NCBI GenBank assembly: GCA_009917455.1
Contig: QZDS01000002.1
Span: 62,001-126,000, forward strand
Direction: 5' to 3'
Origin: a bacterium 1xD8-48
Lineage (GTDB): Bacteria > Bacillota > Clostridia > Lachnospirales > Lachnospiraceae
Length of the DNA stretch: 64,000 nucleotides
Below the pieces are notes generated by a model that saw nothing but the letters and a program-made list of their open reading frames with translations, ran no database searches and had not been told where the DNA came from. This document shows positions 35,830-44,300 of the stretch, piece by piece. Numbering within the stretch: the first letter of the stretch is position 1; every line of letters starts with the position of its first letter. Made by a program: the position numbers and the translations under genes.

Positions 35830-36165
35830 ATGACAAAAGCAGAAATATTGAAACAGGAAATTTTAAAGCAGTACAAAAGTGTGAGACAGTTTGCTATTGA
35901 CATGGAAATTCCCTACAGCACTCTGGTGACAGCATTGGATAGAGGCATTGAAGGTATGGCCTACGGAACTGTGATTCGCATGTGTGACAAGCTGAGCTTA
36001 AACCCGGTTGACTTTTCCTCTCTTGAAAAGGGAGAAGTGCTGGGAGAAAAGATTCTGGAAAACCGTGTTATGCAGTATTATATCCGTCTGAATAAGAAGG
36101 GGCGTAAGAAAATCCTTGAGATGATGGAGGATTATGTTCAGCTTGAGAAGTACAGGGAGCTGTAA
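35830..36165 (+). CDS. Helix-turn-helix domain protein
   Basis: A 111-residue protein. The N-terminal half has a Cro/CI-like HTH: VRQFAIDMEIPYSTLVTALDRG, then YGTVIRMCDKLSLNPVDF. The C-terminal half is helical and charged (YYIRLNKKGRKKILEMMEDY), a pattern common in small Firmicute Xre-type regulators. ATG 35830 follows TGGAGG. It is 5 bp from the mutase gene that follows, so the two may be co-transcribed. Confidence 0.75.
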   Translation: MTKAEILKQEILKQYKSVRQFAIDMEIPYSTLVTALDRGIEGMAYGTVIRMCDKLSLNPVDFSSLEKGEVLGEKILENRVMQYYIRLNKKGRKKILEMMEDYVQLEKYREL

Positions 36166-36170
36166 AATAA

Positions 36171-37304
36171 ATGAATAATCACTTCGATTACCTGATTGTG
36201 GGGGCCGGGCTTTTTGGCGCGGTCTTTTCGCATGAAATGAATAAGCGCGGCAAGAGTTGTCTTGTGATTGACAGAAGGGAGCATATTGCCGGAAATATTT
36301 ATACCAGCTTAAAGCGGGGCATTCATGTGCATGAATATGGCGCACATATTTTTCATACCTCCAATCTCAGGGTGTGGGAGTATATCAATCAGTTTGCGCA
36401 GTTCAATCACTTTGTAAATTCCCCTATGGCGGTTTATAAGGATGAGATTTACAATCTGCCTTTTAATATGAATACTTTCAGCAGGCTCTGGGGGATTAAG
36501 ACTCCGGATGAGGCTAGGGCTGTTATCCGGGAACAGATAAAGGATTTATCAATTGAAGAACCTCGGAATCTGGAAGAACAGGCGTTATCGCTTGCAGGCC
36601 GGGATGTGTATGAAAAGCTGGTGAAGGGATACACGGAAAAACAGTGGGGGCGGGACTGCCGGGAACTGCCGGCATTTATCATCAAACGTCTGCCGCTTCG
36701 CTTTACCTATGACAATAATTATTTTACAGACAGATACCAGGGGATTCCCGAGGGCGGTTACACCGCAATTATAGAGAAAATGCTGGATAATGCGGAGGTT
36801 TTGCTGAACACTGATTACCGGGATTTTATCGGGAGGCAGGAAGCGGCCGCCGAAAATGGCACGGATTTTGTTTCATACGGGAAGCTGCTTTATACCGGTA
36901 TGATTGATGAGTATTTTGATTACCGTCTGGGGCATCTGGAATACCGTTCCCTGCGTTTCGAGAAGGAGGATATGCCGGACTGCGAAAATTATCAGGGGAA
37001 TGCCGTAATAAATTATACGGAGCGGGAGATTCCGTATACACGGATAATCGAGCATAAGCATTTTGAGTTTGGAAAAGGAGAGGGCACTGTCATCACCAGA
37101 GAGTATCCGGCGGACTGGAAGCCGGGGGACGAGCCTTATTACCCCATTAACGATGAGCGCAATAATAACCTGTTCGCCGCCTATCAGGAACTTGCGGAAA
37201 AGGAAAAAGGAGTTTTGTTCGGCGGCAGGCTGGGGCAGTATCGCTATTATGATATGGACAAGGTGATTGAGGCGGCTCTTGATATGGCGGAGAAGGAAGC
37301 ATAA
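36171..37304 (+). CDS. glf: UDP-galactopyranose mutase
   Basis: A 377-residue FAD enzyme that interconverts UDP-galactopyranose and UDP-galactofuranose for cell-surface glycans. The FAD-binding Rossmann motif is LIVGAGLFGAVFSHEMN near the N-terminus. Family motifs are HIAGNIYT, YGAHIFHTSN, GYTEKQWGRD, YTGMIDEYFDYRLGHLEYRS and GGRLGQYRYYDMDKVI, the last of which contacts substrate and FAD. Length is standard. No galactofuranosyltransferase is nearby. No clear ribosome-binding site precedes the ATG, which suggests coupling to the upstream HTH gene. Confidence 0.93.
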   Translation: MNNHFDYLIVGAGLFGAVFSHEMNKRGKSCLVIDRREHIAGNIYTSLKRGIHVHEYGAHIFHTSNLRVWEYINQFAQFNHFVNSPMAVYKDEIYNLPFNMNTFSRLWGIKTPDEARAVIREQIKDLSIEEPRNLEEQALSLAGRDVYEKLVKGYTEKQWGRDCRELPAFIIKRLPLRFTYDNNYFTDRYQGIPEGGYTAIIEKMLDNAEVLLNTDYRDFIGRQEAAAENGTDFVSYGKLLYTGMIDEYFDYRLGHLEYRSLRFEKEDMPDCENYQGNAVINYTEREIPYTRIIEHKHFEFGKGEGTVITREYPADWKPGDEPYYPINDERNNNLFAAYQELAEKEKGVLFGGRLGQYRYYDMDKVIEAALDMAEKEA

Positions 37305-37308
37305 GGCA

Positions 37309-37350
37309 GCTGCGGCGTCTGTTTGCAGAGAACAGACGCCGCAGCGTTTT
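37309..37350. terminator. Bidirectional terminator between glf and the FliD-like gene
   Basis: A perfect 15-bp stem, arms 37309-37323 and 37331-37345, loop TGCAGAG, then GTTTT. It lies 5 bp after the glf stop and 14 bp after the end of the convergent minus-strand gene, so it may serve both. Confidence 0.75.
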
Positions 37351-37363
37351 GCAGGATGGATTA

Positions 37364-38668
37364 TCAGCAGTAGCTGTTAAAGAGCATCCCGCTGTAGTTG
37401 CTGGTCATGTAAGGCGTTGCAAAATTGTGTCCGGGATTTTTGTAGGCAACCATGGTCCGTTCCACGTACTCCATCGGATCTAAGGAAATCTGATTCGTTT
37501 TCCGCAGGATGGAATCGGTAAAATCCTTTATGGTGGAAAACTGCGTGCGGCTTTCGTCGCTTAAGATAGAATGCTTGAACAAATCCTCGTTCATCACAAG
37601 CCTGCCGCTTTCCTCAAAAGAAAATCCAAGGTCCTCAAGCTCAGGCTGGTAGCTCCTGCAGATGTGGCCCATTTCGCCCAGGAGACGGTTGCTCCTGGGG
37701 TGGCGGGTTACATATTCCGCGGCAGTATCAATGAAAGAGTTATAGCCGCTTATGAGGTTATTGACATTTTCCGTGAGGGAATCAAGGTCCGTTTTCAGGC
37801 CAATCTGCGCCGTTTCCCCCTCCGAACTGCTGACGCCGTTTAAGGTGATTTCAAACATTTTATTAATCGTAAAATGATTGGAGGAAGCGGTATGCGGTTC
37901 CCCGTTCAGCAAAAACTCGGCGTTAGAGGGCATTCTGGACATGAAGTCAAACCCGAGATAGTCAATTGTGCCGGAGCGTTTGCTGGTTTTATCGTCGGAG
38001 ACAAGAAATATGTAATCCTTATTGTTTTTCAGTCCCACGTTCATGGAAGTGAGGCGCAGGGAGGAATTTCCTCTCCCGTCAGACATCAGGTCGGCGTTTA
38101 TGCCGATATCGGCGTTGGCGATAAGGCGCGCAAGACGTTCCTGTAACTCCTTATTCGTCTCGCCCTCCCTGACGTTATACTGGAATTCATAGCTTAAATC
38201 ATTCACTGTGATATCAAAGGAATAAGCGCCGGGCGCCAGTGACGATTTACTGTCGGAAGGGAGAAAGGTTCCCAGGTTTACCTGGTTGGAGGCAAGAGCG
38301 GTTACTTCTATATTATAGGAAGGCGCATTGCCGTTCTCGCTGCTGTCGCCCACGTAAGCGGCAGTGACAATATCCTCCCGGCTGGAATAGGCCGCCTTTT
38401 TCCCGAACATATCCTCTTTGTCAAGTCCGCCAAGGGACGCAATGGTGTTGCGGAGATTTCTGGCGCCTTCTTTCAATCCCACGGCAAACTGCCGGGATTC
38501 GCTGCTGGTGTCAAGAATATACAGAGGGGCATCCTTATTCAGCTTTACAATGGAATTGTAGATGCTGCGAAGTTCGCTCTTCTTGTGAGTGTCATACTGT
38601 GTGGTTTTTGGTACATAGGCAGTCAGATAGTGATTGTAAGCCACATCAAGAGCCGCACTGTAAGCCAT
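37364..38668 (-). CDS. FliD-like (flagellar hook-associated protein 2) protein
   Basis: A 434-residue protein resembling the C-terminal domains of the flagellar filament cap FliD: the end region LDSLTENVNNLISGYNSFIDTA, LLGEMGHICRSYQPELEDLGFSFEESGRL and STIKDFTDSILRK follows the FliD_C pattern, and the middle (VTALASNQVNLGTFL, YSFDITVNDLSYEFQYNV) follows the D2/D3 pattern. The coiled N-terminus of true FliD is replaced by SELRSIYNSIVKLNKDAPLY. No other flagellar genes are in the window. Start at 38668 after GGAGGGA; a longer frame is ignored. Confidence 0.65.
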   Translation of the reverse strand: MAYSAALDVAYNHYLTAYVPKTTQYDTHKKSELRSIYNSIVKLNKDAPLYILDTSSESRQFAVGLKEGARNLRNTIASLGGLDKEDMFGKKAAYSSREDIVTAAYVGDSSENGNAPSYNIEVTALASNQVNLGTFLPSDSKSSLAPGAYSFDITVNDLSYEFQYNVREGETNKELQERLARLIANADIGINADLMSDGRGNSSLRLTSMNVGLKNNKDYIFLVSDDKTSKRSGTIDYLGFDFMSRMPSNAEFLLNGEPHTASSNHFTINKMFEITLNGVSSSEGETAQIGLKTDLDSLTENVNNLISGYNSFIDTAAEYVTRHPRSNRLLGEMGHICRSYQPELEDLGFSFEESGRLVMNEDLFKHSILSDESRTQFSTIKDFTDSILRKTNQISLDPMEYVERTMVAYKNPGHNFATPYMTSNYSGMLFNSYC

Positions 38669-38803
38669 AACGCATCCCTCCTTCTGAATTTCGTTATCAC
38701 AGACATCCAATCTGTATAGGCTAATTTTATCATGATGAAAAAGTGAATACAATAGTATATGCGGGAATTATTAAAAATTTATAAAAAAGGCAGGCGATTG
38801 CGG

Positions 38804-38832
38804 TTGACGGGAGGAAAATGATATGGTATAGT
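38804..38832 (+). promoter_or_regulatory. Promoter of rpmG-secE-nusG
   Basis: TTGACG (38804-38809), 17-bp spacer, TATAGT (38827-38832), 73 bp before rpmG. Confidence 0.75.
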
Positions 38833-38904
38833 TATCAAACAAAACAAAGATTGAGGTCTTTTTTTTATGCTCAAAAATCCGCTAAAGAGATTGGAGGAAT
38901 AATC

Positions 38905-39054
38905 ATGCGTACAAGAATCACATTGGCATGTACAGAATGTAAACAGCGCAACTACAATACCACAAAGGACAAAAAGACACACCCCGAAAGGATGGAATTC
39001 AGGAAATATTGTAGATTCTGCAGAACTCATACATTGCACAAAGAAACCAAATAA
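38905..39054 (+). CDS. rpmG: 50S ribosomal protein L33
   Basis: A 49-residue L33 with four cysteines in two CxxC pairs (Cys9/Cys12 and Cys36/Cys39), the zinc-binding form. It starts [24 protein letters not shown] lies upstream. It heads the secE-nusG unit, the usual Firmicute order. Confidence 0.95.
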   Translation: MRTRITLACTECKQRNYNTTKDKKTHPERMEFRKYCRFCRTHTLHKETK

Positions 39055-39082
39055 TATTGCAGGTGTCTGAAAGGAGTTAAAG

Positions 39083-39310
39083 ATGGCAGATTCTGCTAAG
39101 AAGGAAAAATCGGTCAGAACGGCAAAAGCAGCCGGCCCCGGCTTTTTTAAAGGGGTTAAGGTTGAATTTAAGAAAATTTCATGGCCGGACAAGGATTCGC
39201 TCATAAAACAGTCGATTGCGGTTACCTGTGTTTCGGTAGTGGTGGGAGTCATTATTGCAGTACTGGACTTCTTTATGCAGTACGGCGTGGATTTCTTAAC
39301 CAGTCTGTAG
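39083..39310 (+). CDS. secE: Preprotein translocase subunit SecE
   Basis: A 75-residue single-span protein of the SecYEG channel. The amphipathic FKGVKVEFKKISWPDKDSL segment (about 23-41) is the SecE signature, followed by one membrane helix (IAVTCVSVVVGVIIAVLDFF). AAAGGAG precedes the ATG. It lies between rpmG and nusG. Confidence 0.95.
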   Translation: MADSAKKEKSVRTAKAAGPGFFKGVKVEFKKISWPDKDSLIKQSIAVTCVSVVVGVIIAVLDFFMQYGVDFLTSL

Positions 39311-39325
39311 AGCGAGGGTGAATGT

Positions 39326-39844
39326 ATGGCAGAGGCAAGCTGGTATGTAGTGCATACCTATTCCGGATATGAAAACAAGGTAAAGGCCAATATAGAGAAA
39401 ACAATTGAGAACAGACATCTGGAGGAAGAGATTCTGGAGGTTCGCGTGCCGATGCAGGACGTGGTGGAGCTGAAAAACGGCGCCAGAAAAACAGTCCAGA
39501 AGAAAATGTTTCCGGGCTATGTTCTGATTAATATGGTCATGAATGACGACACATGGTATGTTGTCCGTAATACCAGAGGCGTGACAGGATTCGTAGGCCC
39601 CGGAAGCAAGCCGGTGCCCCTGTCGGAGGCGGAAATGAAGCCTCTGGGAATCAAGACGGAAAATATTTCGGTGGACTTTGCGGAAGGCGATACCATCGCT
39701 GTGGTAGCGGGCGTATGGAAGGATACCATAGGCGCCGTGCAGAAGATGGATTACAACAAACAGACGGCAACTATCAACGTGGAGCTGTTCGGCAGGGAGA
39801 CGCCTGTGGAAATCAGCTTTGCGGAAGTGAGAAAGATGTCATAG
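39326..39844 (+). CDS. nusG: Transcription elongation/termination factor NusG
   Basis: A 172-residue protein with the NGN domain (WYVVHTYSGYENKVKANIEK; FPGYVLINMVMNDDTWYVVR) that binds the RNA polymerase clamp, and a C-terminal KOW domain (about 120-172, GDTIAVVAGVWKDTIGAVQK). It starts 15 bp after secE. Length and order are standard. Confidence 0.96.
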   Translation: MAEASWYVVHTYSGYENKVKANIEKTIENRHLEEEILEVRVPMQDVVELKNGARKTVQKKMFPGYVLINMVMNDDTWYVVRNTRGVTGFVGPGSKPVPLSEAEMKPLGIKTENISVDFAEGDTIAVVAGVWKDTIGAVQKMDYNKQTATINVELFGRETPVEISFAEVRKMS

Positions 39845-39933
39845 GCTTGAAAGCCATAGACTTGAAAGCCGGTTGAAGACCCTGCCGCAGACGGCGGTTC
39901 AGCCTGCGGACGGAGGGAACAAAGGTATTTATT

Positions 39934-40071
39934 ATGGGACAGTATCGCACTGCCTCATATAAATATAGAAACTTTACAATTGGTCTGCATGATTTGCAGG
40001 CTGTGGGAGCGGAGGAGATTTCTGCGGAAAGACCTTTCGTGCCATACCACGATGCAATTAGGTTTGCATGA
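39934..40071 (+). CDS. Possible 45-residue ORF between nusG and rplK
   Basis: ATG 39934 to TGA 40071, starting [20 protein letters not shown] and ending [13 protein letters not shown] lies 7 bases upstream. The stop sits just before the rplK ribosome-binding site, within the 244-bp nusG-rplK spacer. No family is recognised. It could be a real small protein or a chance frame in a long leader. Confidence 0.3.
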   Translation: MGQYRTASYKYRNFTIGLHDLQAVGAEEISAERPFVPYHDAIRFA

Positions 40072-40088
40072 TTAAGGAGGTGCCATCA

Positions 40089-40514
40089 ATGGCAAAAAAA
40101 GTAGAAGGATATATCAAGTTACAAATCCCTGCTGGTAAAGCTACGCCAGCTCCCCCGGTAGGTCCTGCACTTGGACAGCACGGGGTAAACATCGTTGAGT
40201 TTACAAAACAGTTCAACGCAAGAACGGCTGATAAGGGCGATGTGATTATACCTGTGGTTATCACGGTATATGCAGACAGAAGCTTCAGTTTTATTACGAA
40301 GACTCCTCCTGCCGCAGTGCTTCTTAAAAAGGCATGCAATATCAAATCAGGTTCGGCAGTACCTAACAAGACAAAGGTTGCAACCATTACCAAAGCGCAG
40401 GTAAAGGAAATTGCAGAGACCAAGATGCCCGACTTAAATGCGGCAAGCATTGAAGCGGCGATGAGCATGATTGCCGGAACGGCAAGAAGCATGGGCATTA
40501 CAGTAGTGGATTAA
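40089..40514 (+). CDS. rplK: 50S ribosomal protein L11
   Basis: A 141-residue L11 of the GTPase-associated centre. The N-terminal domain has [20 protein letters not shown] and [15 protein letters not shown]; the C-terminal rRNA-binding domain is at about 70-141. ATG 40089 is chosen because AAGGAGGTG lies directly upstream and the protein then begins MAKKVEGY; an in-frame ATG at 40068 would precede that site. Confidence 0.96.
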   Translation: MAKKVEGYIKLQIPAGKATPAPPVGPALGQHGVNIVEFTKQFNARTADKGDVIIPVVITVYADRSFSFITKTPPAAVLLKKACNIKSGSAVPNKTKVATITKAQVKEIAETKMPDLNAASIEAAMSMIAGTARSMGITVVD

Positions 40515-40642
40515 CTAATAAATATTGAAAAGTGGGAGGCATACAGGGACAGCGTGAGCAGTCCCCGCAAAAGGCCGCGAGGTTTTTTAAACGGTAAGGC
40601 CATAGGCCGTCCGATGCCGCAGGAACCATAGGAGGAATAATA
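40515..40642 (+). other. rplK-rplA spacer
   Basis: A 128-bp spacer with short GC-rich inverted repeats (for example GGGACAGCG...CAGTCCC at about 40547-40565 and GGCCATAGGCC at 40597-40607). L1 is a known translational repressor that binds such mRNA stems, but I cannot identify its site with confidence. Confidence 0.25.
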
Positions 40643-41332
40643 ATGAAACGAGGAAAAAGATATACGGAAGCCGCAAAACAGGTTGACCGCGCAATGTTAT
40701 ATGAGCCCGCTGATGCGATTGGACTGGTGAAAAAGACAGCAGTTGCAAAATTTGACGAGACTGTTGAGGTTCACATCAGAACAGGCTGCGACGGGCGTCA
40801 TGCAGAACAGCAGATTCGTGGCGCAGTAGTGCTTCCCAATGGTACAGGTAAGACCGTTAAGGTTCTGGTTTTCGCCAAGGGCGACAAGTTGAGCGAGGCT
40901 GAGGCAGCCGGCGCCGATTATGTGGGCGGCGAGGAGCTGCTTCCCAGAATCCAGAAAGACGGCTGGCTTGATTTTGACGTGGTAGTTGCCACACCTGACA
41001 TGATGGGCGTTGTGGGACGTCTCGGTAAGGTTTTAGGACCCAAAGGACTCATGCCCAACCCCAAGGCAGGCACTGTTACCATGGATGTAACCAAGGCAAT
41101 TAACGATATCAAAGCCGGTAAGATTGAGTACAGGCTTGACAGGTCCAACATTATTCATGTGCCGATAGGAAAAGCTTCTTTTACAGACGAGAAGCTTCAG
41201 GAAAACTTCAGCGCACTGATGGATGCGATTGTTAAGGCAAGACCTTCAGCACTGAAAGGGCAGTATTTGAGAAGCATTACGCTTACTTCCACAATGGGCC
41301 CCGGTGTGAGAGTCAGCACAGCAAAGTTCTGA
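40643..41332 (+). CDS. rplA: 50S ribosomal protein L1
   Basis: A 229-residue L1 of the ribosomal stalk that moves E-site tRNA. Motifs: [35 protein letters not shown], the interior domain [19 protein letters not shown], and the end [23 protein letters not shown] precedes the ATG. It is followed by a strong terminator rather than by rplJ. Confidence 0.96.
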   Translation: MKRGKRYTEAAKQVDRAMLYEPADAIGLVKKTAVAKFDETVEVHIRTGCDGRHAEQQIRGAVVLPNGTGKTVKVLVFAKGDKLSEAEAAGADYVGGEELLPRIQKDGWLDFDVVVATPDMMGVVGRLGKVLGPKGLMPNPKAGTVTMDVTKAINDIKAGKIEYRLDRSNIIHVPIGKASFTDEKLQENFSALMDAIVKARPSALKGQYLRSITLTSTMGPGVRVSTAKF

Positions 41333-41381
41333 TGGGAGACAAACGCTGTCACGCTTTGTGAGTTACCCTTATGTTAATGAT

Positions 41382-41415
41382 AAAAGCCGCGGCTTGGCCA
41401 AGCCGCGGCTTTTTT
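41382..41415. terminator. 32-bp perfectly palindromic terminator after rplA
   Basis: Arms 41382-41397 and 41398-41413 are exact reverse complements (AAAAGCCGCGGCTTGG and its complement), followed by further T to 41415. As RNA it forms a stem of 14 pairs with a GGCC-centred loop and a U6 tail; it would work on both strands. It separates rplKA from the capA-like gene. Confidence 0.9.
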
Positions 41416-41433
41416 GAACCGGAGGCGAGGGGA

Positions 41434-42759
41434 ATGAAACGAAAAGGAAAGGCAAAAAAAAGAAATAACGAAAGCTACGGAAAAGGAATACTTGTTGTTT
41501 TTCTCATAACGCTCTGTCTTGTGCTTTCCATTGGTGTGGCCGGTCTTATCGCATACAAGGTTCTGAACGGAGACGTTAAGGAGACTTACCGTGCAAAAGA
41601 GGAGTCGCCTGTTCCTGAAAAGAAAAATGATTTTGAGCTGTTTCAGGAAAAAATACCGGACCGTGACGATAAAGACAGGGAAAGCACTGACACCGGCGAG
41701 GAACCGGGAGAGGCGGCGGAACCGGCAGGACGGTATGACGGGGAGCTTGCCGACGGGGAATACCTGAAAGCAAACAGGATTCTGCCGTGGGAGGCAGACC
41801 GGGAGGACGAGGTGAGCTTTTGCTTTGCAGGGGATTTCCTTCTGGATGATGAGTTTGCGATTATGGCGAATCTGCTAAACAGAGGCGGAAGGATTGAGGA
41901 CGGTATCTCCGAAGGGCTCCTTGCCCATATGCGGGCGGCGGATGTCATGGTCATCAACAATGAATTTCCATATACAAACCGGGGAACCCCCACAGAGGAA
42001 AAGGCGTTTACTTTCCGGGCAGATACGGATAAGGTTTCCCTTTTGCAGGACACGGGAGCGGATGTGGCGATTCTTGCCAACAACCACATTTATGACTTCG
42101 GGGAGACAGGTCTTCTGGACACGCTGGAGACGCTGGAAAGTGCCGGGATTCCGGGTGTCGGCGCTGGAAGGAACCTGGACGAAGCGTCGGCTCCCCTTTA
42201 CTTTATTGTGAATGATATGAAAATTGCCCTTGTGGCTGCCACCCAGATAGAGAGGCTGGAAAACCCCGACACGAAGGGGGCAACGGCGGACAGCCCCGGC
42301 GTTTTCCGGTGTCTTGACGCAACGAAACTCTGCGAGGTGGTGTCGGAGGCGAAGGAAAACAGCGATTTTGTTATTGTTTATATCCACTGGGGGACGGAAA
42401 ATGTGGAGGAGCCTGACTGGCTGCAGCTGGACCAGGCGCCGAAGCTTGAGGCAGCCGGAGCGGATTTGATTATCGGCGACCACCCCCACTGTCTTCAGGG
42501 GATTGACTATTTCGGCGATACCCCGGTGATATACAGCCTTGGAAATTTCTGGTTTAATTCAAAAACCATGGACAGCTGCATGGTGCGGGTGACAATCGGA
42601 CAGGAGGGCTTAAAAAGCTTTCAGTTTATGCCGGCGATTCAGTCGGACTGCCGCGTGGATTTGGCCAACGGAGAGGAGAAAGACCGGATACTTGAGTACA
42701 TGCGGGGGCTGTCGCCCAATGTCATTATTAACGGAGAAGGCTTTGTCAGCCGACCGTGA
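41434..42759 (+). CDS. CapA-family (PGA biosynthesis-type) metallophosphatase-like protein
   Basis: A 441-residue protein with one N-terminal membrane helix (about 19-41) and an extracytoplasmic CapA domain from about residue 125. A charged linker (about 48-110) separates them. CapA motifs: FAGDFLLDDEFA, VINNEFPYT, ILANNHIYDFGETGLLDT, VYIHWGTEN, IIGDHPHCLQGIDYF and YSLGNFWF, which match the metal-binding residues of the calcineurin-like fold. Family members act in poly-gamma-glutamate or capsule pathways. No capB/capC is nearby. It is wedged between rplA and rplJ, which is unusual. Confidence 0.85.
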   Translation: MKRKGKAKKRNNESYGKGILVVFLITLCLVLSIGVAGLIAYKVLNGDVKETYRAKEESPVPEKKNDFELFQEKIPDRDDKDRESTDTGEEPGEAAEPAGRYDGELADGEYLKANRILPWEADREDEVSFCFAGDFLLDDEFAIMANLLNRGGRIEDGISEGLLAHMRAADVMVINNEFPYTNRGTPTEEKAFTFRADTDKVSLLQDTGADVAILANNHIYDFGETGLLDTLETLESAGIPGVGAGRNLDEASAPLYFIVNDMKIALVAATQIERLENPDTKGATADSPGVFRCLDATKLCEVVSEAKENSDFVIVYIHWGTENVEEPDWLQLDQAPKLEAAGADLIIGDHPHCLQGIDYFGDTPVIYSLGNFWFNSKTMDSCMVRVTIGQEGLKSFQFMPAIQSDCRVDLANGEEKDRILEYMRGLSPNVIINGEGFVSRP

Positions 42760-42871
42760 CGAATGTGCCGGCCGGGAGCCGACGCCGCGGAGGTGGACGG
42801 CGCGGCCTGCCGACGGGCTTTATACAGTCGGCAATCGCAAAAACCGGTAATGCAAAATCGCGATATTTTAG

Positions 42872-42900
42872 TTGACATGGGTCTGGCGGTGTGCTATTGT
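42872..42900 (+). promoter_or_regulatory. Promoter of rplJ-rplL
   Basis: TTGACA (42872-42877), 17-bp spacer, TATTGT (42895-42900). It drives the L10 leader. Confidence 0.8.
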
Positions 42901-42907
42901 AAAAAGG

Positions 42908-43040
42908 GTCTTGAATGACCATGCCGAAGACAGCAGGTGCCGGTGTATGGCATAAATCCTGCCGAGGAGAAAAGTCTTAAAAGCTTATTCTGCCTTTCCG
43001 TCTTTCGGAGAGGCTTTTTATTCGGCACAAAATCTAATAG
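42908..43040 (+). promoter_or_regulatory. Ribosomal protein L10 leader
   Basis: An mRNA leader bound by L10(L12)4 to autoregulate rplJL. Recognisable parts are the complementary GACAGCAGGTG and AAATCCTGCCGAGGA segments at about 42928-42968. A terminator-like hairpin follows, GCCTTTCCG (42992-43000) with CGGAGAGGC (43006-43014), then TTTTTA. The arrangement of stem, conserved junction and attenuator before rplJ is that of the Firmicute L10 leader family. Confidence 0.85.
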
Positions 43041-43052
43041 GAGGTAAAGAAA

Positions 43053-43586
43053 GTGGCAAAAGTGGAATTGAAACAGCCTATAGTTGATGAGATTTCTGCG
43101 AATATCAAGGACGCCCAGTCTGTGGTTCTGGTTGACTACAGAGGACTTACGGTAGAGCAGGATACCAGACTTCGCAGGCAGCTTCGCGAGGAAGGCATCA
43201 CCTACAAGGTGTACAAGAACACAATGATGAATTTTGCATTCAAGGGAACCGATTGCGAAGCCCTTGCCCCTCATCTGGAAGGACCCAGCGCAATTGCGAT
43301 TTCCAAGACAGACGCGACAGCTCCTGCGAGAATTCTGTGCAAATTTGCAAAGGAAGCAGACAAGCTGGAAGTGAAAGCCGGTATTGTTGAAGGCGCAGTA
43401 TACGACGCTGCCGGTATTGCCGAGATTGCAAAGATTCCGTCAAGAGAAGAATTGCTGTCCAGATTGCTTGGAAGCATGCAGTCACCTGTTGCGAACCTTG
43501 CGCGCGTATTGAACCAGATTGCGGAAAAAGGCGGCGCGGATGCATGCGAGGCGGCTCCTGCAGAGGAAGCGCCTGCGGCTGAGTAA
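43053..43586 (+). CDS. rplJ: 50S ribosomal protein L10
   Basis: A 177-residue stalk-base protein. The N-terminal rRNA-binding domain has SVVLVDYRGLTVEQDTRLRR and YKVYKNTMMNFA; the C-terminal helix that carries L7/L12 dimers is at about 135-165 (LLGSMQSPVANLARVLNQI). It ends in an Ala/Glu-rich tail. GTG start at 43053 with GGAGG upstream. Autoregulated through the leader above. Confidence 0.96.
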   Translation: MAKVELKQPIVDEISANIKDAQSVVLVDYRGLTVEQDTRLRRQLREEGITYKVYKNTMMNFAFKGTDCEALAPHLEGPSAIAISKTDATAPARILCKFAKEADKLEVKAGIVEGAVYDAAGIAEIAKIPSREELLSRLLGSMQSPVANLARVLNQIAEKGGADACEAAPAEEAPAAE

Positions 43587-43683
43587 GACGGCAGTATAAT
43601 TATCAGACACTGAAATGTGAAATTAAAAGCCCGGCAAGGGATGCCGGGACGGTCAGATTAAAATTAAAATGGAGGAAATAAAA

Positions 43684-44061
43684 ATGGCAAAGTTATCCAC
43701 ACAGGAATTTATTGACGCTATCAAAGAGCTCACCGTATTAGAGTTAAATGACCTTGTAAAAGCCTGCGAAGAAGAATTCGGCGTATCCGCAGCGGCAGGC
43801 GTTGTAGTTGCAGCAGCAGGCGGCGGTGAGGCGGCAGCGGCAGAAGAGAAGACCGAGTTTGACGTAGAGCTGACAGAGGTTGGCCCTAACAAAGTTAAGG
43901 TTATCAAGGTTGTCCGCGAAGTAACCGGACTTGGACTTAAGGAAGCAAAAGACCTTGTTGATTCCGCACCTAAGATGGTAAAAGAAGCTGCAAGCAAGGA
44001 AGAGGCTGACGACCTTAAGGCTAAACTGGAAGCTGAAGGCGCTAAGGTTACATTAAAGTAA
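43684..44061 (+). CDS. rplL: 50S ribosomal protein L7/L12
   Basis: A 125-residue acidic stalk protein that recruits translational GTPases. The N-terminal dimerisation helices ([20 protein letters not shown]) lead to an Ala/Gly-rich hinge (about 36-60), then the C-terminal domain with [20 protein letters not shown] and the factor-binding [15 protein letters not shown] 43684 follows TGGAGG; an earlier ATG adds five residues and is less likely. Confidence 0.97.
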   Translation: MAKLSTQEFIDAIKELTVLELNDLVKACEEEFGVSAAAGVVVAAAGGGEAAAAEEKTEFDVELTEVGPNKVKVIKVVREVTGLGLKEAKDLVDSAPKMVKEAASKEEADDLKAKLEAEGAKVTLK

Positions 44062-44095
44062 TCGGGGAATTCCGGTTCATATTAAGGATAAAGAG

Positions 44096-44130
44096 GGCTG
44101 TGTACGGTATTGACGTACACGGCCTTTTTT
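44096..44130 (+). terminator. Terminator of rplJ-rplL
   Basis: GGCTGTGTACG (44096-44106) pairs with CGTACACGGCC (44114-44124), one G-U pair, loop GTATTGA, then six T. Confidence 0.9.
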
Positions 44131-44190
44131 GCGGAAAACAAAAACATAGATTATACGGAAAAAAGTAAGACAAAATATGGAAAATATTTG

Positions 44191-44219
44191 TTGACTCACT
44201 TTCAAATTTGTGGTAGACT
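44191..44219 (+). promoter_or_regulatory. Promoter of rpoB-rpoC
   Basis: TTGACT (44191-44196), 17-bp spacer, TAGACT (44214-44219), 82 bp before rpoB. Confidence 0.7.
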
Positions 44220-44300
44220 GGAAAATGCACTATTGTGGTATGGTAGGCTTACTACCTCCATACGACTGTCTAATCATATTAAGAACGGGGTGAATAGTCA

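Noticed and set aside
42770-42820. GC-rich inverted repeats after the capA-like gene as a terminator
   Set aside because: No T-run follows; pairing is imperfect and broken.
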